Shown piece by piece: positions 29,651-41,700 of a DNA stretch of 64,000 nt. Source of the stretch: Urophycis tenuis. Its lineage: Eukaryota; Chordata; Actinopteri; Gadiformes; Phycidae. Position 1 is the stretch's first letter; every line of letters begins with the position of its first letter. The notes beneath the pieces were generated by a model that made no database searches, was not told the origin of the DNA, and saw only the letters and a program-made list of their open reading frames with translations. Location of the stretch: NCBI GenBank assembly GCA_036785325.1, contig JAXIVH010000098.1:320001-384000 (forward strand). Reading direction: 5' to 3'. The position numbers and the translations under genes were made by a program.

Positions 29651-29714
29651 GCCCCCCCCCCCCCCCCCCCCCCCCAATGTGAATCGGGCAGTCAGAAAAA
29701 AAAAAAAAAAAAAA
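29651..29714. repeat. homopolymer pair: C run then A run
   Basis: About 25 C residues at 29651-29675 and about 19 A residues at 29696-29715 lie within 65 bp. Such runs are prone to assembly length error. Confidence 0.9.
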
Positions 29715-30157
29715 ATCAATATAATTTTTTTGAATTATTATTATTTTAACACACACATAAGCGAGCCTTTTCGTTGATCTCCCCCCATAAAGCCGGATCA
29801 CACTCTTTATACATCCAATCTTCCTGAGATTCAGAAAAAATACAGCAGCTACTAGCCGCAGACTGCGGCCAGCTACAACAGCAACCAGCCACAGGACGAG
29901 CAGCGGTGGTGGGCTGCTAGCATGCTCAGCCCCCAAGTCGTTGACAGTTTGCATTTCAAGTTGCTGTTGTTGCTGTAAATCATCTTGATCAACAACACCG
30001 GAGTTGTGTTTGACGAAAAATGTGTCAATATATGGCACACTTTTTAAAAGTAAAGCCTCCCTTTCTTCTTTTTCTCTCTTCCTTTTAAGTTTGCTACATC
30101 CACTTTCATTCATTTTGGCTAATGGCTAACTAACTAGCAGCAACTGGCTAATAACTA

Positions 30158-30260
30158 ATAGTGATGGGTCGGTCGCGAACGAGAGCCGGATTAGAGCCGG
30201 CTCTTTGAAGTGAACGACGGGAGCCGGCTCGCGGTTGAGAGAGCCGGCTCCCGATCGACA
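30158..30260. mobile_element. hAT-type terminal fragment (GAGCCGGCTC-rich)
   Basis: TAGTGATGGGTCGGTCGCGA followed by repeated GAGCCGGCTC palindromes is of the type seen at the ends of non-autonomous hAT elements in fish. Only one end is recognisable. Confidence 0.45.
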
Positions 30261-30374
30261 GCGATTATTATTATTTTTTTTAATTGTCGCAATTATTATT
30301 ATTTTTTAAATTGTCTTTTAAAGCCGCATTGGTCAACATGTGTGGCTGTGAAGATTGTATCTTTAAAAAAAAGA

Positions 30375-30495
30375 CTTTAAAATAATTAGTTACAGTTACT
30401 AGTTACTTCTCCCAAAAAGTAACTGAATTAGTTACTGAGTTACAAATTATAAAAGTAACTAGTTACTAGGGAAAGTAACTATTGCATTACTTTCA
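30375..30495. repeat. AGTAACTAGTTACT-rich dispersed repeat
   Basis: Repeated AGTTACT/AGTAACT motifs in both orientations, of a kind widespread in teleost genomes and attributed to non-autonomous hAT-type DNA elements. Boundaries are approximate. Confidence 0.4.
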
Positions 30496-31022
30496 AGTAA
30501 TTTTTTAATGCTCAAATGTGTCAAAGAATTTGGACCATCTCCAACCCTCTTTAAATTAACTTAAAATTCACGTGCATTTTCAATTATTTAGTTCATTGAT
30601 ACATCTTCTGATGCACCTGAACACATCATCAGTGATGGAACCTGTTATCCTCGGGTGTTTTGGGTCTCACAACTAGGGTTGGGTAACGTTTGGGTTTTAT
30701 CCGATACCAGTGCGTTCTCTGTACTTTTTAAACGGTTCTGGTGCTAAAACGGTTCTCGAACCGGTGCTTAAAAAAAGGAAACCGCACACTTTGTCAAAAA
30801 CATTGTCAAAAAACAATAGCCTACCCTTTTATTTCCAGGGCCGAATTAAACACAATATAAAATAAAGCAATATAATTAAAAATAATATAAAATACGAATT
30901 CACATTTACGTCACATCAAATAAAACAATATTGTATCAAATATAAGTACTGAAATGAACAGTGCAACACCTTGAATATTAACAAAACATACATAATATAA
31001 AACACACACATAGAGGGATGTT

Positions 31023-31356
31023 TACTCACGGTGTTTATTTAAAAGCCGAGCAATGCACCGTGTTCGATTACTTGTGGGATGCAGCAAGCACTTCAGCAGC
31101 AGCAGCCGGACTCCCAGCCTGGGAGTCTGGCTGCTGCTGCTGAAGTGCTGAAGTGCTGCTGAAGCCGGACTGCTGCTGAAGTGCCTGCTGCATCCCGCAA
31201 GTTATCGAACACGGTGCATTGCTCGGCTTTTAAATAAACACCGTGAGTTGGACTCCCAGGCTGGGAGTCCGGCTGCTGCTGCTGAAGTGCTTGCTGCATC
31301 CCGCAAGTTATCGAACACGGACGGTGCATTGCTCGGCTTTTAAATAAACACCGTGA
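31023..31356. repeat. three copies of a 60-bp module, one inverted and two direct, with (CAG)n/(CTG)n
   Basis: The module TTATCGAACACGGTGCATTG, continuing to CGGCTTTTAAATAAACACCG, appears at 31187-31246 and 31292-31356 on the + strand (the last with an extra ACGG) and inverted at 31023-31084. Between them are GCTGCTGCTGCTGAAGTGCT and GACTCCCAGGCTGGGAGTC units in both orientations. Confidence 0.9.
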
Positions 31357-31572
31357 GTCGTTAGGTGTTTACTTAAATTTGAGGTGTTACCTCCTTTGCA
31401 TGATATCGCTTTATTGCACCTGTTGCATGTTGCAGAGTCGGAATCATTGGATGTGAAATGTAGCCAAACCTTCGATCTTTCCTCTCACTGCTATCAGTTC
31501 TGATGATCTGATCAACAAGTGTGCAGCGTAGCGGCACTGACGTCACGCAGGTTGACGCCGCCCGCAGCCCCA

Positions 31573-31687
31573 TGTAACGAGACCGAATAAGAACGCAAAT
31601 TTTGGTGCGTCATTTCGGTTCCTGACTTAAAAAGTCAGGAACCGAAATGACACACCGAAATTTGCGTTCTTATTCGGTCTCGTTACA
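31573..31687. repeat. 115-bp near-perfect palindrome
   Basis: The left arm starts TGTAACGAGACCGAATAAGA and the right arm ends with its complement. The arms are about 55 bp with only a couple of mismatches (TTTTGG.GCG against CACCGAAAT) around a short A/T loop at about 31628-31633. Confidence 0.93.
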
Positions 31688-31744
31688 ACCGTTTATGTCG
31701 GAACCGGTGCCCTACTGGAACCGAGTTTCGGTGCTCAACCCTAC

Positions 31745-33525
31745 TCACAACATCATACACCCTCCTCCAGGTGACCCCACCACGGTTGATCAGACCGCGG
31801 TGTGTGTTCAAGTGGCATTCGCTTGTCCCCATGGACCTTCTCTCCGGATCCAGAGCCATCTCGACGCTTTCTCGGCTGCCTCTGTGATGTTCTTGATGGC
31901 TCTGGTCCTTGCTCCTCCTGTGATGCCCAGTACACTGAGGGCTCTGTGGAGTGATTGCCCCACAAATCCTCTGCAGCCTACTTCGATAGGCATGCACTTT
32001 GCCTTCAGCCCTGCTCTCGACAGCCGATGACCAGATGTTCATATTTGGTCCTTTTCCTTTCATGAGCCTCCCCCAAGCGGTCTTACCATGGCACCGTCAG
32101 CTCCATGATGAGGATGTTCTTAGTTGCCTCTGAGACCAAAAGTATATCTGGCCTCAAATTGGTGCTGACAATGTGCTGCCGGAAACTCAACTGCTTCTCC
32201 AGGTCCACTAAGAGCTGCCAGTCCCGGGCTGTTGCAGGATTCCTGCTGCCACAGACTTGTGTCCTGGCCTTGGCTGCACTCCTGCCTTGACAAACGCTAT
32301 TGCGCTGGTGGTGTTTCGCACTCGGCTGCAGCTGCTGATCCCCTTGCTGATGGCTTCCGCAATCGGTTTCAGCACCTGGTTATGGCGCCAGGTGTACCGG
32401 CCCTCGCCGATGTGCTCCAATGTTCCCCTGGCTGAGCACAGAGAGCAATTCGGGGTCTCCACCTTTCCCCGGGTGAAAAGGTTCGCCGGGCTAGGCAGGA
32501 CATCTTACACTGCCCGAATCAGGAAGGTGATGCAGTGTGGCTCAGCCTGGCATAGGTCTGTCCAGGTGACTTTCCGGTCCATTGCCTTGTCCAGGCCCCT
32601 TGTTGCTTCAGACCAACCACTCTACTTGATCTTCCTTCCTCCACTGCAGCCCTCACCTCCTCCTGAATTAGCCTCCGCTTCTCCTTCCCCTTGCGCTCCC
32701 TATACCGGGGTGTTGGGAACAGCCCCAAGCCTGCTCTGCCATGAGCCACCACGGCCACCAAATCTTTTTGGCGCAGCCAGGATTCTGCATCCAGCACAGC
32801 AGCCTCAGCCCTCCACTTCCTTCCTGTCTTCACTTCCACTCCAGCCTGGGCCACCTTTGGGTCTCTTGAGTCTCTGTACATCAGCACCTCTCGAGTCCGT
32901 GTGACCTTGAATTCCTCTTGCAGAGACTTCAGGGGCAACCGGAGCTTCGTGCTGTTTCCGTAGAGGGCGATGTTACTGAGACTTTGGGCAACCCCAACCA
33001 TCCCCTGAGACAGCTACTGACCTTCCTCTCCAAGGTCTCCACCGTGGAAATGGGGACCTCATAGACAAGTAGCGGCCAAAGTATCCTTGGCAGAATACCA
33101 TGCTGGTAAATCCACGCTTTAAACTTGCCTGGGAGGCCGGATCTGTCAACTGCTCTTAGCCAAGTGTCTAGTTCCTGGCAGGTGGACTGCACCGATGAGG
33201 AGTCCTTGAGGCTGTTGTCAAACACATTGCCCAAGCTCTTCACCGGCTTCTCGGAAATGGTTGGAATTTGCTTCCCTTCGATGTTGAATCGAAACCTGTC
33301 GGTAACCTTGCCCTTCTTCGCCACTAGTGCTCTGGACTTGGCTGGTTTGAAACTCATCTGTGCCCACTGGATGAGCTTTGCCAGCCCTTGCAGGATCCAT
33401 CTGCATCCTGGTACAGACTCTGTGGTGACCGTTAGGTCATCCATAAAGGCCCTGATTGGTGGCTGGTGGATCCCTGATTGGGTCCGGGGGCCCTGACACC
33501 CAGGCTCAGCTGACTTCACCATCAA
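31745..33525 (-). mobile_element. retroelement with reverse-transcriptase C-terminal part (family not assigned)
   Basis: The minus strand has a long frame with RT motif AFMDDLTVTTESV (xMDD box). It continues with MSFKPAKSRALVAKKGKV, LGNVFDNSLKDSSSV, DRSGLPGKFKAWIYQHGILP and VETLERKVSSCLRGWLGLP. Further frames have TRTREVLMYRDSRDPKVAQA, AVVAHGRAGLGLFPTP, NCSLCSARGTLEHI and the terminal MPIEVGCRGFVGQSLHRALS to ASRWLWIRREGPWG. A Zn-ribbon-like CSLC segment sits before the end. The N-terminal RT motifs are missing. It resembles RT proteins found in many copies in fish and other animals, but I do not assign a clade. Confidence 0.75.
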
Positions 33526-33947
33526 TCATATGATGAATCTTAATATTATAATGAAAATGACACTAAATACAATACATTACTAACAGAAACAGTGTACACA
33601 AAATCAAAACCATTTTAATGTTGCCGTTGGATGAGGTGCGTCTAGCCAATCAAATTTCATGCATTATTATAGGTATTATAATTATTATTATTATTATTAT
33701 TATTATAGGGTTAGATTTTGAAATTTTATATTTGATTTGATATTTATTGCACCTCAACAGGCCACAACTGGCCATCAAATACATCAAAATTAAATTATGC
33801 TTGTTAAGAAATGTACCAAAAATAAATAACAAATACAAATATATACTAACTAGGAAATAAATCAAACTGTTACATAACTGACAACTGGTAGACATTCTGT
33901 AGTATTCCAAGTATTCCAAGTATTTTATTCATTGAAAAGAAAAAAAA

Positions 33948-36316
33948 AAGAATCCGGAGAGCTGCAACATGTTCTGCTGTTTATTTAAACTCATTCGAAC
34001 ATACACACAGACCAGTAACCAGCATCTGTCATATCAAAAATTCGGGCATACCATAAAACCCTGTCATGGAGATAATAACATTTTGCCCCCTCCCCAAGGG
34101 AGACACAACTCACATCCCTAAGTGAAATATAACACAAATAAATCATAATTAGAAAACCCGTAGTAGGCATCAATCGGATTACATTGTGAATCACTTCAGT
34201 AGAGCCTGAAAAAATCATTACAAGGGTATTTCAACCCTGACCTAAAGTGCCTTAAAAAACACCAGATTCAGTAACTGGAACAGTCTGGATGAGCTTGGAA
34301 TTCGCAACACGTTTCCTAAACAGTAGTATGAACAGTAGTATGATTAAAAATCTACAACATAATCCCTGAGCTAGCCCGGTTTGGCACGGGCACAGACTGG
34401 TTGTGCTGCAGGATTAACTGGGCCTCCGGAGTCCGGATCAGGATCTTGGCTGACCTCCAGGTCTGCCACGGTAGGTGGGGCCACTTTGCGGAGGCGGCGT
34501 GCATACCACCGTGTTCTGTCTGAAAGGCGAAAGGTGGCGGGTCCCAGTTGCTTAGTCACCTGGAGAGGCGCTGACCAGAATGACAAGAGCTTATGGTGTG
34601 GGCCTCCGGACCCTGAGCCAGTCCAGAATGGTGAAAGCTGGGTGTTTGGCCCTATGGGACCAGTCAAAGCGCTGTTTAGTTGCCTGCTGTGGTGCTGAGA
34701 TTCGGTCGCGTAGCTGGCCAGCTGTTTCCCGCTGGGCCCCCTGTGATGTCAGGTGAGCAGAAACTCGCAGGCGATCCAGGGGCAATGATAGCTCATGCCC
34801 CAACATCAGGAGTGCTGGTGAGCTGTCCGTTGTAGTATGTTGAGTAGCTCGGTAATGCAGCAGGGTCCGCAGACATGCTGCTGAGAACTGAAATCCCTCT
34901 GCTAAGTGAGCTCTGATACTGTTCTTCAGTGTCTGATTCATGCGCTCCACACCCCCATTCGCCTGAGGGTTATAGAAGGCCATGCGTATGTTGCTGATTC
35001 CCTGCTCACTCAGAAAAGTTGTGAACTCCACAGAGATGAATTGCGGCCCATTGTTTGTGTTGATTGTCGTGAGCATGCCCCGACGAGCCAAAAGCACCTC
35101 CAGAAAGTCAATGACCACCTGTGTTGTGACCGACCTGGTAGAGACTGCCTTTGGCCACTTAGAGTACAGGTCATAGGCCACAATGAGGAATCGTTGGTGA
35201 TGTGTGATGCCATGAAGCTCACCACAAATGTCCATTTGGATATGCTCCCAAGGCCCAGCTGGCAACTGCAGTGGCTGAAAGGGAGGAGCTGGTGGGGGGC
35301 CAGTCTTTCCACTCACCAGGCAGGCTGTGCAGTCTCTTTCCATAGCCTCCACATCTCCATCTATGACCCCAGACCACTTCCTGGCAGTGCTGCTTGACAG
35401 AGCTGACTGAGTGTATGGGTGTTTGGGCTGACGAGCTAGCCCCAGCCTGTCGTGGGCCTGTCCGTGGGCCAACCACAGCCGGTGCAGAATGACAGACTTT
35501 GGCAAAGTAGTTGTCTTTCCCACAGCACTGGCATGCTTGTCCCCTGGTGGGGCTCTGCTCATGTGTGAAGGGGAGCCAAAATTGCCACAGCTGCGATGTG
35601 GCTGGCTACATGTGCGGGCTGTGTAGTTTATCCCTGGGTCTGTGTCTGATGATGCAGGGCTAGGTGAGCACTCAGGATGTTCCACATGCTGAATTAAGGC
35701 AGGCTGAGGGGAAGCGTGGGAAGCTAGCTGTGATGTCAGCTCGGTAGCTTTTTCGATTTGCATGGCTATTTCCAGCACTTTTTTAAGAGTCTGATCGTCC
35801 AGTGACATAATAAACTCCTCACAAATTTTGGGGTGGGTTGCATAATCTGCGAGCTGGTCCGTTGTCATTTCCTCCTCCATATCACCAAACTTACAGAAAA
35901 CAATTAAGCTGTGGAGGTCCACTATATAGTGCTGGACTGACTCACCTGCTTTTTGCTTGCACTGCCAGAACACTATCCGGTGGAGAATTAGTCTGTGGAG
36001 CTGCAAAGTGCGCTTCAACTAGCTTCGTAGCATCTTTATACTTTCTCTCCTTTCCCAGGGTTTTGAATATGCGCTGTCCCTCGGTACCGAGACAATGCAC
36101 GAGGAGTACTCTCCCTCGCGGGTCGCTAGCTTCCTCCAGTCCGAGAGCTGCGATATATGTTGTAAACGACTCCAGCCAACAAATTCAAGGTACCGGAGGC
36201 TCATCTGGTTATGCAAGGAGAGGTGTAGGTGGTGGGAGTGCAAGTTCCATCTTTGTCGCCAATGTTGTCTGTGAAAACACTAAAAGAATCTGGAGAGCCG
36301 CTACATGTTCTGCTGT
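33948..36316 (-). mobile_element. Ty3/gypsy retrotransposon relic, internally deleted
   Basis: On the minus strand: a primer-binding-like TTGGCGACAAAGATGG just inside the upper end (about 36248-36266), a gag start (about 36019-36243), then gag joined directly to integrase (34591-36018). A 36-bp direct repeat (AAAAGAATC.GGAGAGC and GTTCTGCTGT) at 33946-33981 and 36281-36316 looks like the shared ends of two LTRs. Protease, reverse transcriptase and RNase H are absent. LTR bodies beyond this repeat are not clearly alike. Confidence 0.8.
34591..36018 (-). pseudogene. gag-integrase fused open frame of a gypsy element (475 codons)
   Basis: The N-terminal part is a retrotransposon gag capsid segment (KQKAGESVQHYIVDLHSLIV, LKKVLEIAMQIEKATELTSQ) followed by a decayed zinc knuckle (CGNFGSPSHMSRAPP, in which key Cys are lost). 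It passes without a stop into the integrase: zinc-finger remnant DCTACLVSGKTGPPPAPP, then WEHIQMDICGELHGI (first catalytic Asp), INTNNGPQFISVEF (the second catalytic Asp of the usual TDNG is Asn) and NPQANGGVERMNQTLK (catalytic Glu). The frame is intact over 475 codons, but PR, RT and RNase H are gone and the integrase cannot be catalytic. An upstream gag piece (36019-36243) is in another frame. Confidence 0.8.
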
Positions 36317-36429
36317 GGCTCACCGTTCCTGTTATTGATTGTTTACTTGTGTTGTTGTGTGTGCGACTATGCTTGTGTGTCAACAACACCCACCCAACTC
36401 TACCTCTGATTGGCATTACAATGAAAGTT

Positions 36430-38798
36430 ACTCAACCTCAGCCAATCATCATCATCATCACTTTTGCGGTTGTCTTGACTGATTTTGCATTTTTGATTTT
36501 TAAATGCATTTAATGTTGGCACTAAAATGACGCCATGTGGTTTGCCCACTAGTAGGCAACCTTATCACAACCATATCACAACTGGTGATTATTACATACT
36601 TATTACATTACATAAATTATTTAGTTAGTATTCAAGTTTTCATTAGCACTTTTGGTGGTATCGAGTTGTACCGTGCTGATTTGCGTTTCCACGACCAGTT
36701 AAAATGCGCCGATCCGCGCCCGAGATGGTCCATCTCTTAGGTCGGACCGAAGCGAGTCCGACCGCCCAGGGGACGTCAACTCTGGTTGCTGTTCGACGCG
36801 AGAAGTTATCTCTCAACAGTGGAATAAACGCTACTACAAACCGCCAATGCGCTTATCCAGATTTTGTTTTAGGTAGAATTAAATGTTTGTTTCGTTAAAA
36901 GTATGCACATTTCTTCCCACCATGTTAAACGTTTTTTTATATTTTCAATATGTAATTGTCATCATCCTAAGAAATAAGTGCTCGCAGGTGGATAAATCAT
37001 AGAACCACTGATCCCGACAAGGACTATGACTTCAGACAGATTTAATTGGGTACGTTATTTTAATATTATCCATTCTAACGTCGAATATTCGATATCTTGC
37101 AAATGGGAGCGGTAGTCTACTGCATAATGGTAATAAAATACTCAAAAATACATTTCGGCGGGGTTATTGTATTTTTTTCTACCAATCATCATCATTCTAC
37201 CAGCGTCATCGTAGGACGCCCATACATCGCTCATTATGGACCTGCTCCTTCTACATGTGTCAAAGCACAAGCAATTGTCAACGTATGTCATCGGCCAATA
37301 CCATACGTGGGGGAAAGCTGTTTCACCTGCTGTAACAGCCGTGTAAAAATGGCCCTGGCCAATGTCTTCACTAGTTTGGTCTACTACACGTTCCATCGTA
37401 CATAAAGTACATCATATTACACTGTGGATGTTTTAAAACTAAAAAGGTTTGTTATACTATTTTGTTAAGTAATCGTTGATAGTTCTAGAATATGCAATGG
37501 TTTTTTTTAATAAAGTAGACGAAACCATATAGATGAATACTAAATTGCTATAGCTTAGAAGAGTTTCCTCTAAACTTTCATTGTTCAAACACAATCTACA
37601 TTCTACATAAATGGGAAATTCCACATGGCGTCATATTCTACGCCCCATGGCTTCAACCTCATTTTCAATGAATAAAAAAACCCTGTTAAAACACATTCTA
37701 ACCAGTCACGCTTGGCTGGGAATTAGGTTTTGTCAAGCAGCTTAGTACGGCGTGTATATCAGAATGCATCTTTGGATTTCTGATCACGATACTCAGCTAT
37801 ATTGAGAGGGCTAAATAGTAATGATTAAATCTATTATCTTGCAGATTTGCCAAACTTAAAACAAAATCAACGGCAAGTTGGTAACATACCGTAACCAAGG
37901 TTGATACACTTTTTGCCAACCATTTCTCCACACATTTCAAGATGACTTGATAAGATTACCCTACCCAACATGCCTATGTGTCACGATGTACGGTGCAGGC
38001 GCATACAATCCCACCATGGCAAAACTACGCTCCCTAGTTATTCAGGATCATAGGTGGAATAAGTCAGTCTCATAAAGGCCAACTGTCCAGTTATGTCCCA
38101 ATTGAAAACATTGAAAGAATCATAAATATGAAACGAGAGTTCGCAGTTTGAGTTCCGCCGCTTGACTTTTTTTTCTTTTTTAATAAAAAACTGTTTCTTA
38201 ATCACATCTGCAGGGGTGTTTGAATGACATTCTACTTGCCTTTGTAAGATGTCAAGTCAATGCAAATAATTCCAATTAAAAATGATGGACACATGAACAT
38301 TCAGTTAAGTAAAAAATAAAATTAAAAAAATAACAAACTTTAGAATTGGCCTCTTATAAATAAAAGGAATTTGATTTTGTTAAAGACAATTAAAAAAACT
38401 GGTTAATAGTCCAACACCAATTCAGTAACAAGGACATATAAACCTCTTACAACAGCAGCTTTGCAGCAGGAGAAACCCATTATGAGTGAGTGTGAGATAT
38501 TCCAAGTCATCTTCCAAGGCATACAGAAAAACACATCATATAAAATTTCTTACAGATATTTGTACTTATGTAAAAGATTGAACCTTGCAGATTTGAGTAG
38601 CCAAAATTCTGATTTATTTTCTACAGTTGGGTTTCAATTTAGGCAGCAGTTTTGCTGGCTGCATACTATGGTTTTGTGGTCACTGCATCTAAATAATAGC
38701 TGCTTTTTGTAGAGATCAGCTTCAGAAACTATTTCAGTTTCAATCCAATGTTACTAGTAAAAGCCTGTGGCAGTCATGTAAGGCCAGATCCTGGATAA
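36430..38798. other. intergenic between the gypsy relic and chtop; no gene recognised
   Basis: AT-rich sequence with short open frames that I do not recognise. The chtop 3' UTR should enter from the upper side; a minus-strand AATAAA lies at 38613-38618. Confidence 0.45.
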
Positions 38799-41700
38799 TC
38801 ACTCCATGCAATCAGTGTCTGCCTGGGCCATGTATGCATCTAGTTCAGCATCTAGGTGGCCTTTTGTTTTTGACATGTAGGCATCCAACTGATTGTCCAG
38901 CTGTTCACGGGTTACTGCTGGGCGGCCAGCTACTCTGCCTCGACCGCGGCCCCTGCCACCTCGACTAGTGAAGCCACCACGTCCTCGCAGACCACCGCGA
39001 CCTGGGGAATTAAGAAACACCACTTAAAATTGGACACGCACACAAATGTAGCTTAAATAATATGTATAACTGAAATTAAAACAAATTGGAACAGCTTGAA
39101 GAAAAAAAAAAACCTAAAATATCAACCATTTCCGTATTCTTGTTCACATTTTCAACCCGTCCTTGCCCCCTTCCCAAGAAATGTATTTTTCATTAGATGG
39201 CAATGTTTGTAATTTTTTTTTAATTGAGTACTATGACATGATTGAATGAAAACCAATCAAACCTTTTCCACAAGAACCACAGAATTCTAATCCACTATTA
39301 GTTCCTCATGTTTGACTCAAAACACGGATTTAGATTTGGAATTGCCTTTATCTTTTTTTAGCTTTGTTAATAATACTGATGACAAAAAATGAATACCATA
39401 GTAGCAGTTAGTATCAGTAGGTATGTTGTAATATTCCATAATGCACAACTCAGCTATTTTTTTAAAGTAATTACTTTTGCTAAAAAAATACAAAAATAAG
39501 ATTTTTTCTTGTTATAGTCCGAGTAAACTGGTGGTCTTCCATTTCAATAAATTTGAATCGATAAATACTTATATTTAAAGCAGCTACATTCTTTTATAAA
39601 TAATAGCAATTATTCAAAAAACTAAAATTACTCAATTGGGAAATAAAAATGAGAAATACAATAAACATAGAAACTGATGAGAGAAAAACTGAAAAACACA
39701 CCTCTAGCACCCACTCCTCTTCCGGCTCCTCGAGAAAGAGCCCCTCCCCTTTGTCGCATTCCCCGGACTGTAGCTCGTCCTGAATCACTACGACCACGCA
39801 CGTGAATCAGGCCTGCTGAAATACGCTTCCCTGAAACAAATACAACACTATGAGAAATAGAAATTGAAATGTTTTTCTGCATCCAGAATCTCAATTATCA
39901 CACTGCCTAAAACCCAGCAAATATCTTCCTCAGTCTCAAGAATCAGTGGATGTGCAATGGCTCGTAAACACAAAATCAAAACTTGTGGATTTGTTCATTT
40001 GTGGGCACCATTGGAGAAAACTATCTAGCCAGGGCAGTTTGTATGCGCTTACCTGGGTTGGACAAAGCAAGGAAGTGATGGGAGCTGCTAAACACACTTT
40101 GGGATATACTGGATGTCAACTGACGGTCAACTAACAAATTTTAGAATGCAGCTGCACTGCGAGAGGTGGCGAGTTGCACAAAAATGAATTAAAATCACGG
40201 CTGATTTACATCTTTGTTAGACAAGGTCAAGCCAACTGAATCCTTAACCATGGTAAATGTAGTCCATGTTGGTGCCAGCACACTGGTATGACATAACCTG
40301 GGTAGGGAGAATGGCTTCCTCCATATGTTTTACTAATTGGAGTATAATCATCTTTAGTTCCATGTTGGCCTAATATTTAATTTTGCCATTCTGTCCACAA
40401 AGTGTTTGTTTCACAGTTTGAAAAATGTGACCAAGTATATTAGGAGGAACATTGGTATTATGGCAGCCAATCCAAATCCATAAGATGCTATGTAGATTGC
40501 CTGTAAATGTTGTCATGTTTTATGAGTGTTGTTGTGAGCACCATCTTCTTCGCTGTGGTGTCCTGGGGTGCGGGCAACAAAGCGAAGGATGCAAACAGAC
40601 TCCATAAACTCATTAAAAAGGCAGGGTCTGTTGTTGGCTCTAACTTAAGCTTGTTACTCTGGAAGAGGTGGCGGAGGACAGGATGCTGGCAAAACTGCTG
40701 GTGATCATGGACAATGTCTCTCATCCCCTTTATAAAACTCCAGACAAGCTTAAGAGCAGCTTCAGCAACAGACTCATTCAACCCTGCTGCCTTAAGGAAC
40801 GGCACAGGAAATCATTCCTTCCTGGTGCCATCAGACTGTACACTTCACTCCAGCGGAAATGCACTTAATTTTTATACATTTTAATTATACACACACACTT
40901 TTTTTAACTGGTTTGTTTTATACTGTATTGTACTGCGGCTGCTGCTACGACAACCTAATTTCCCCTAGGGGATAAATAAAGTTGTTCTATCTATCTATGT
41001 CAATGTCAGGAACTACACAAGCTGGTGGCAGTGGTGGAATGGTGTGGGGGATATTTTCCTGGTACAGTTTGGGCCCCTTAGTACCAATTGAGCATTGTTT
41101 AAATGCAACAGCCTACCTGAGTTTTGTTGCAGACCATGTTCATTCCACTTTATGACCAGTGTACCCATCTTCTATCCTGCTACTTCCAGCAGGATAATGT
41201 GCCATGTCATAAAGCTCGAATCTTCTCAGACTGGTTTCTTGAACATGACATTGAGTTCACTGTAGTGAAATGGCCGCCACCAGTCACCAGATCTCAATCT
41301 AATAGAGCATCTTTGAGATGTGGTGGAAAGGGAGATTTGTGTCATGTCTGTATAGCAGACAAATCTGCAGCAACGGCGGTTATGCAATCATGCCAATATG
41401 GACCAAACTCTCAAGAGGAATGTTTCCATCACCTTGTTGAATCTATGCCAAGCAGGATCATGGCAGTTCAGAAGGCTAAAGGGGGTCCATCACAATAATT
41501 TTCTCTTAACCATGGTTAATAGTGTATGAAAGCTTAATGCAATTAATGTAGTGTGTTGTAGGCTGGAGCTATCATCCATCAGGTATTAGTGTGAGAAATT
41601 AAAGAAAGAATATTAGATAGAGATTAAATAGAGTTGATTGTGCTGTATGAGACAATTTAGCTTTTAGACCGTTCTTCTGACTGGTTTGAGGAATCCATCT

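Larger units (their letters stand above)
30673..31743. mobile_element. non-autonomous hAT-type element with internal inverted and direct repeats
   Basis: The left end TAGGGTTGGGTA near 30673 and the right end TGCTCAACCCTA near 31732-31743 are imperfect inverted repeats. Inside are ACGGTTC and GAACCGGTGC motifs in both orientations, a triplicated module (31023-31356) and a 115-bp palindrome (31573-31687). No transposase is seen. Confidence 0.6.
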
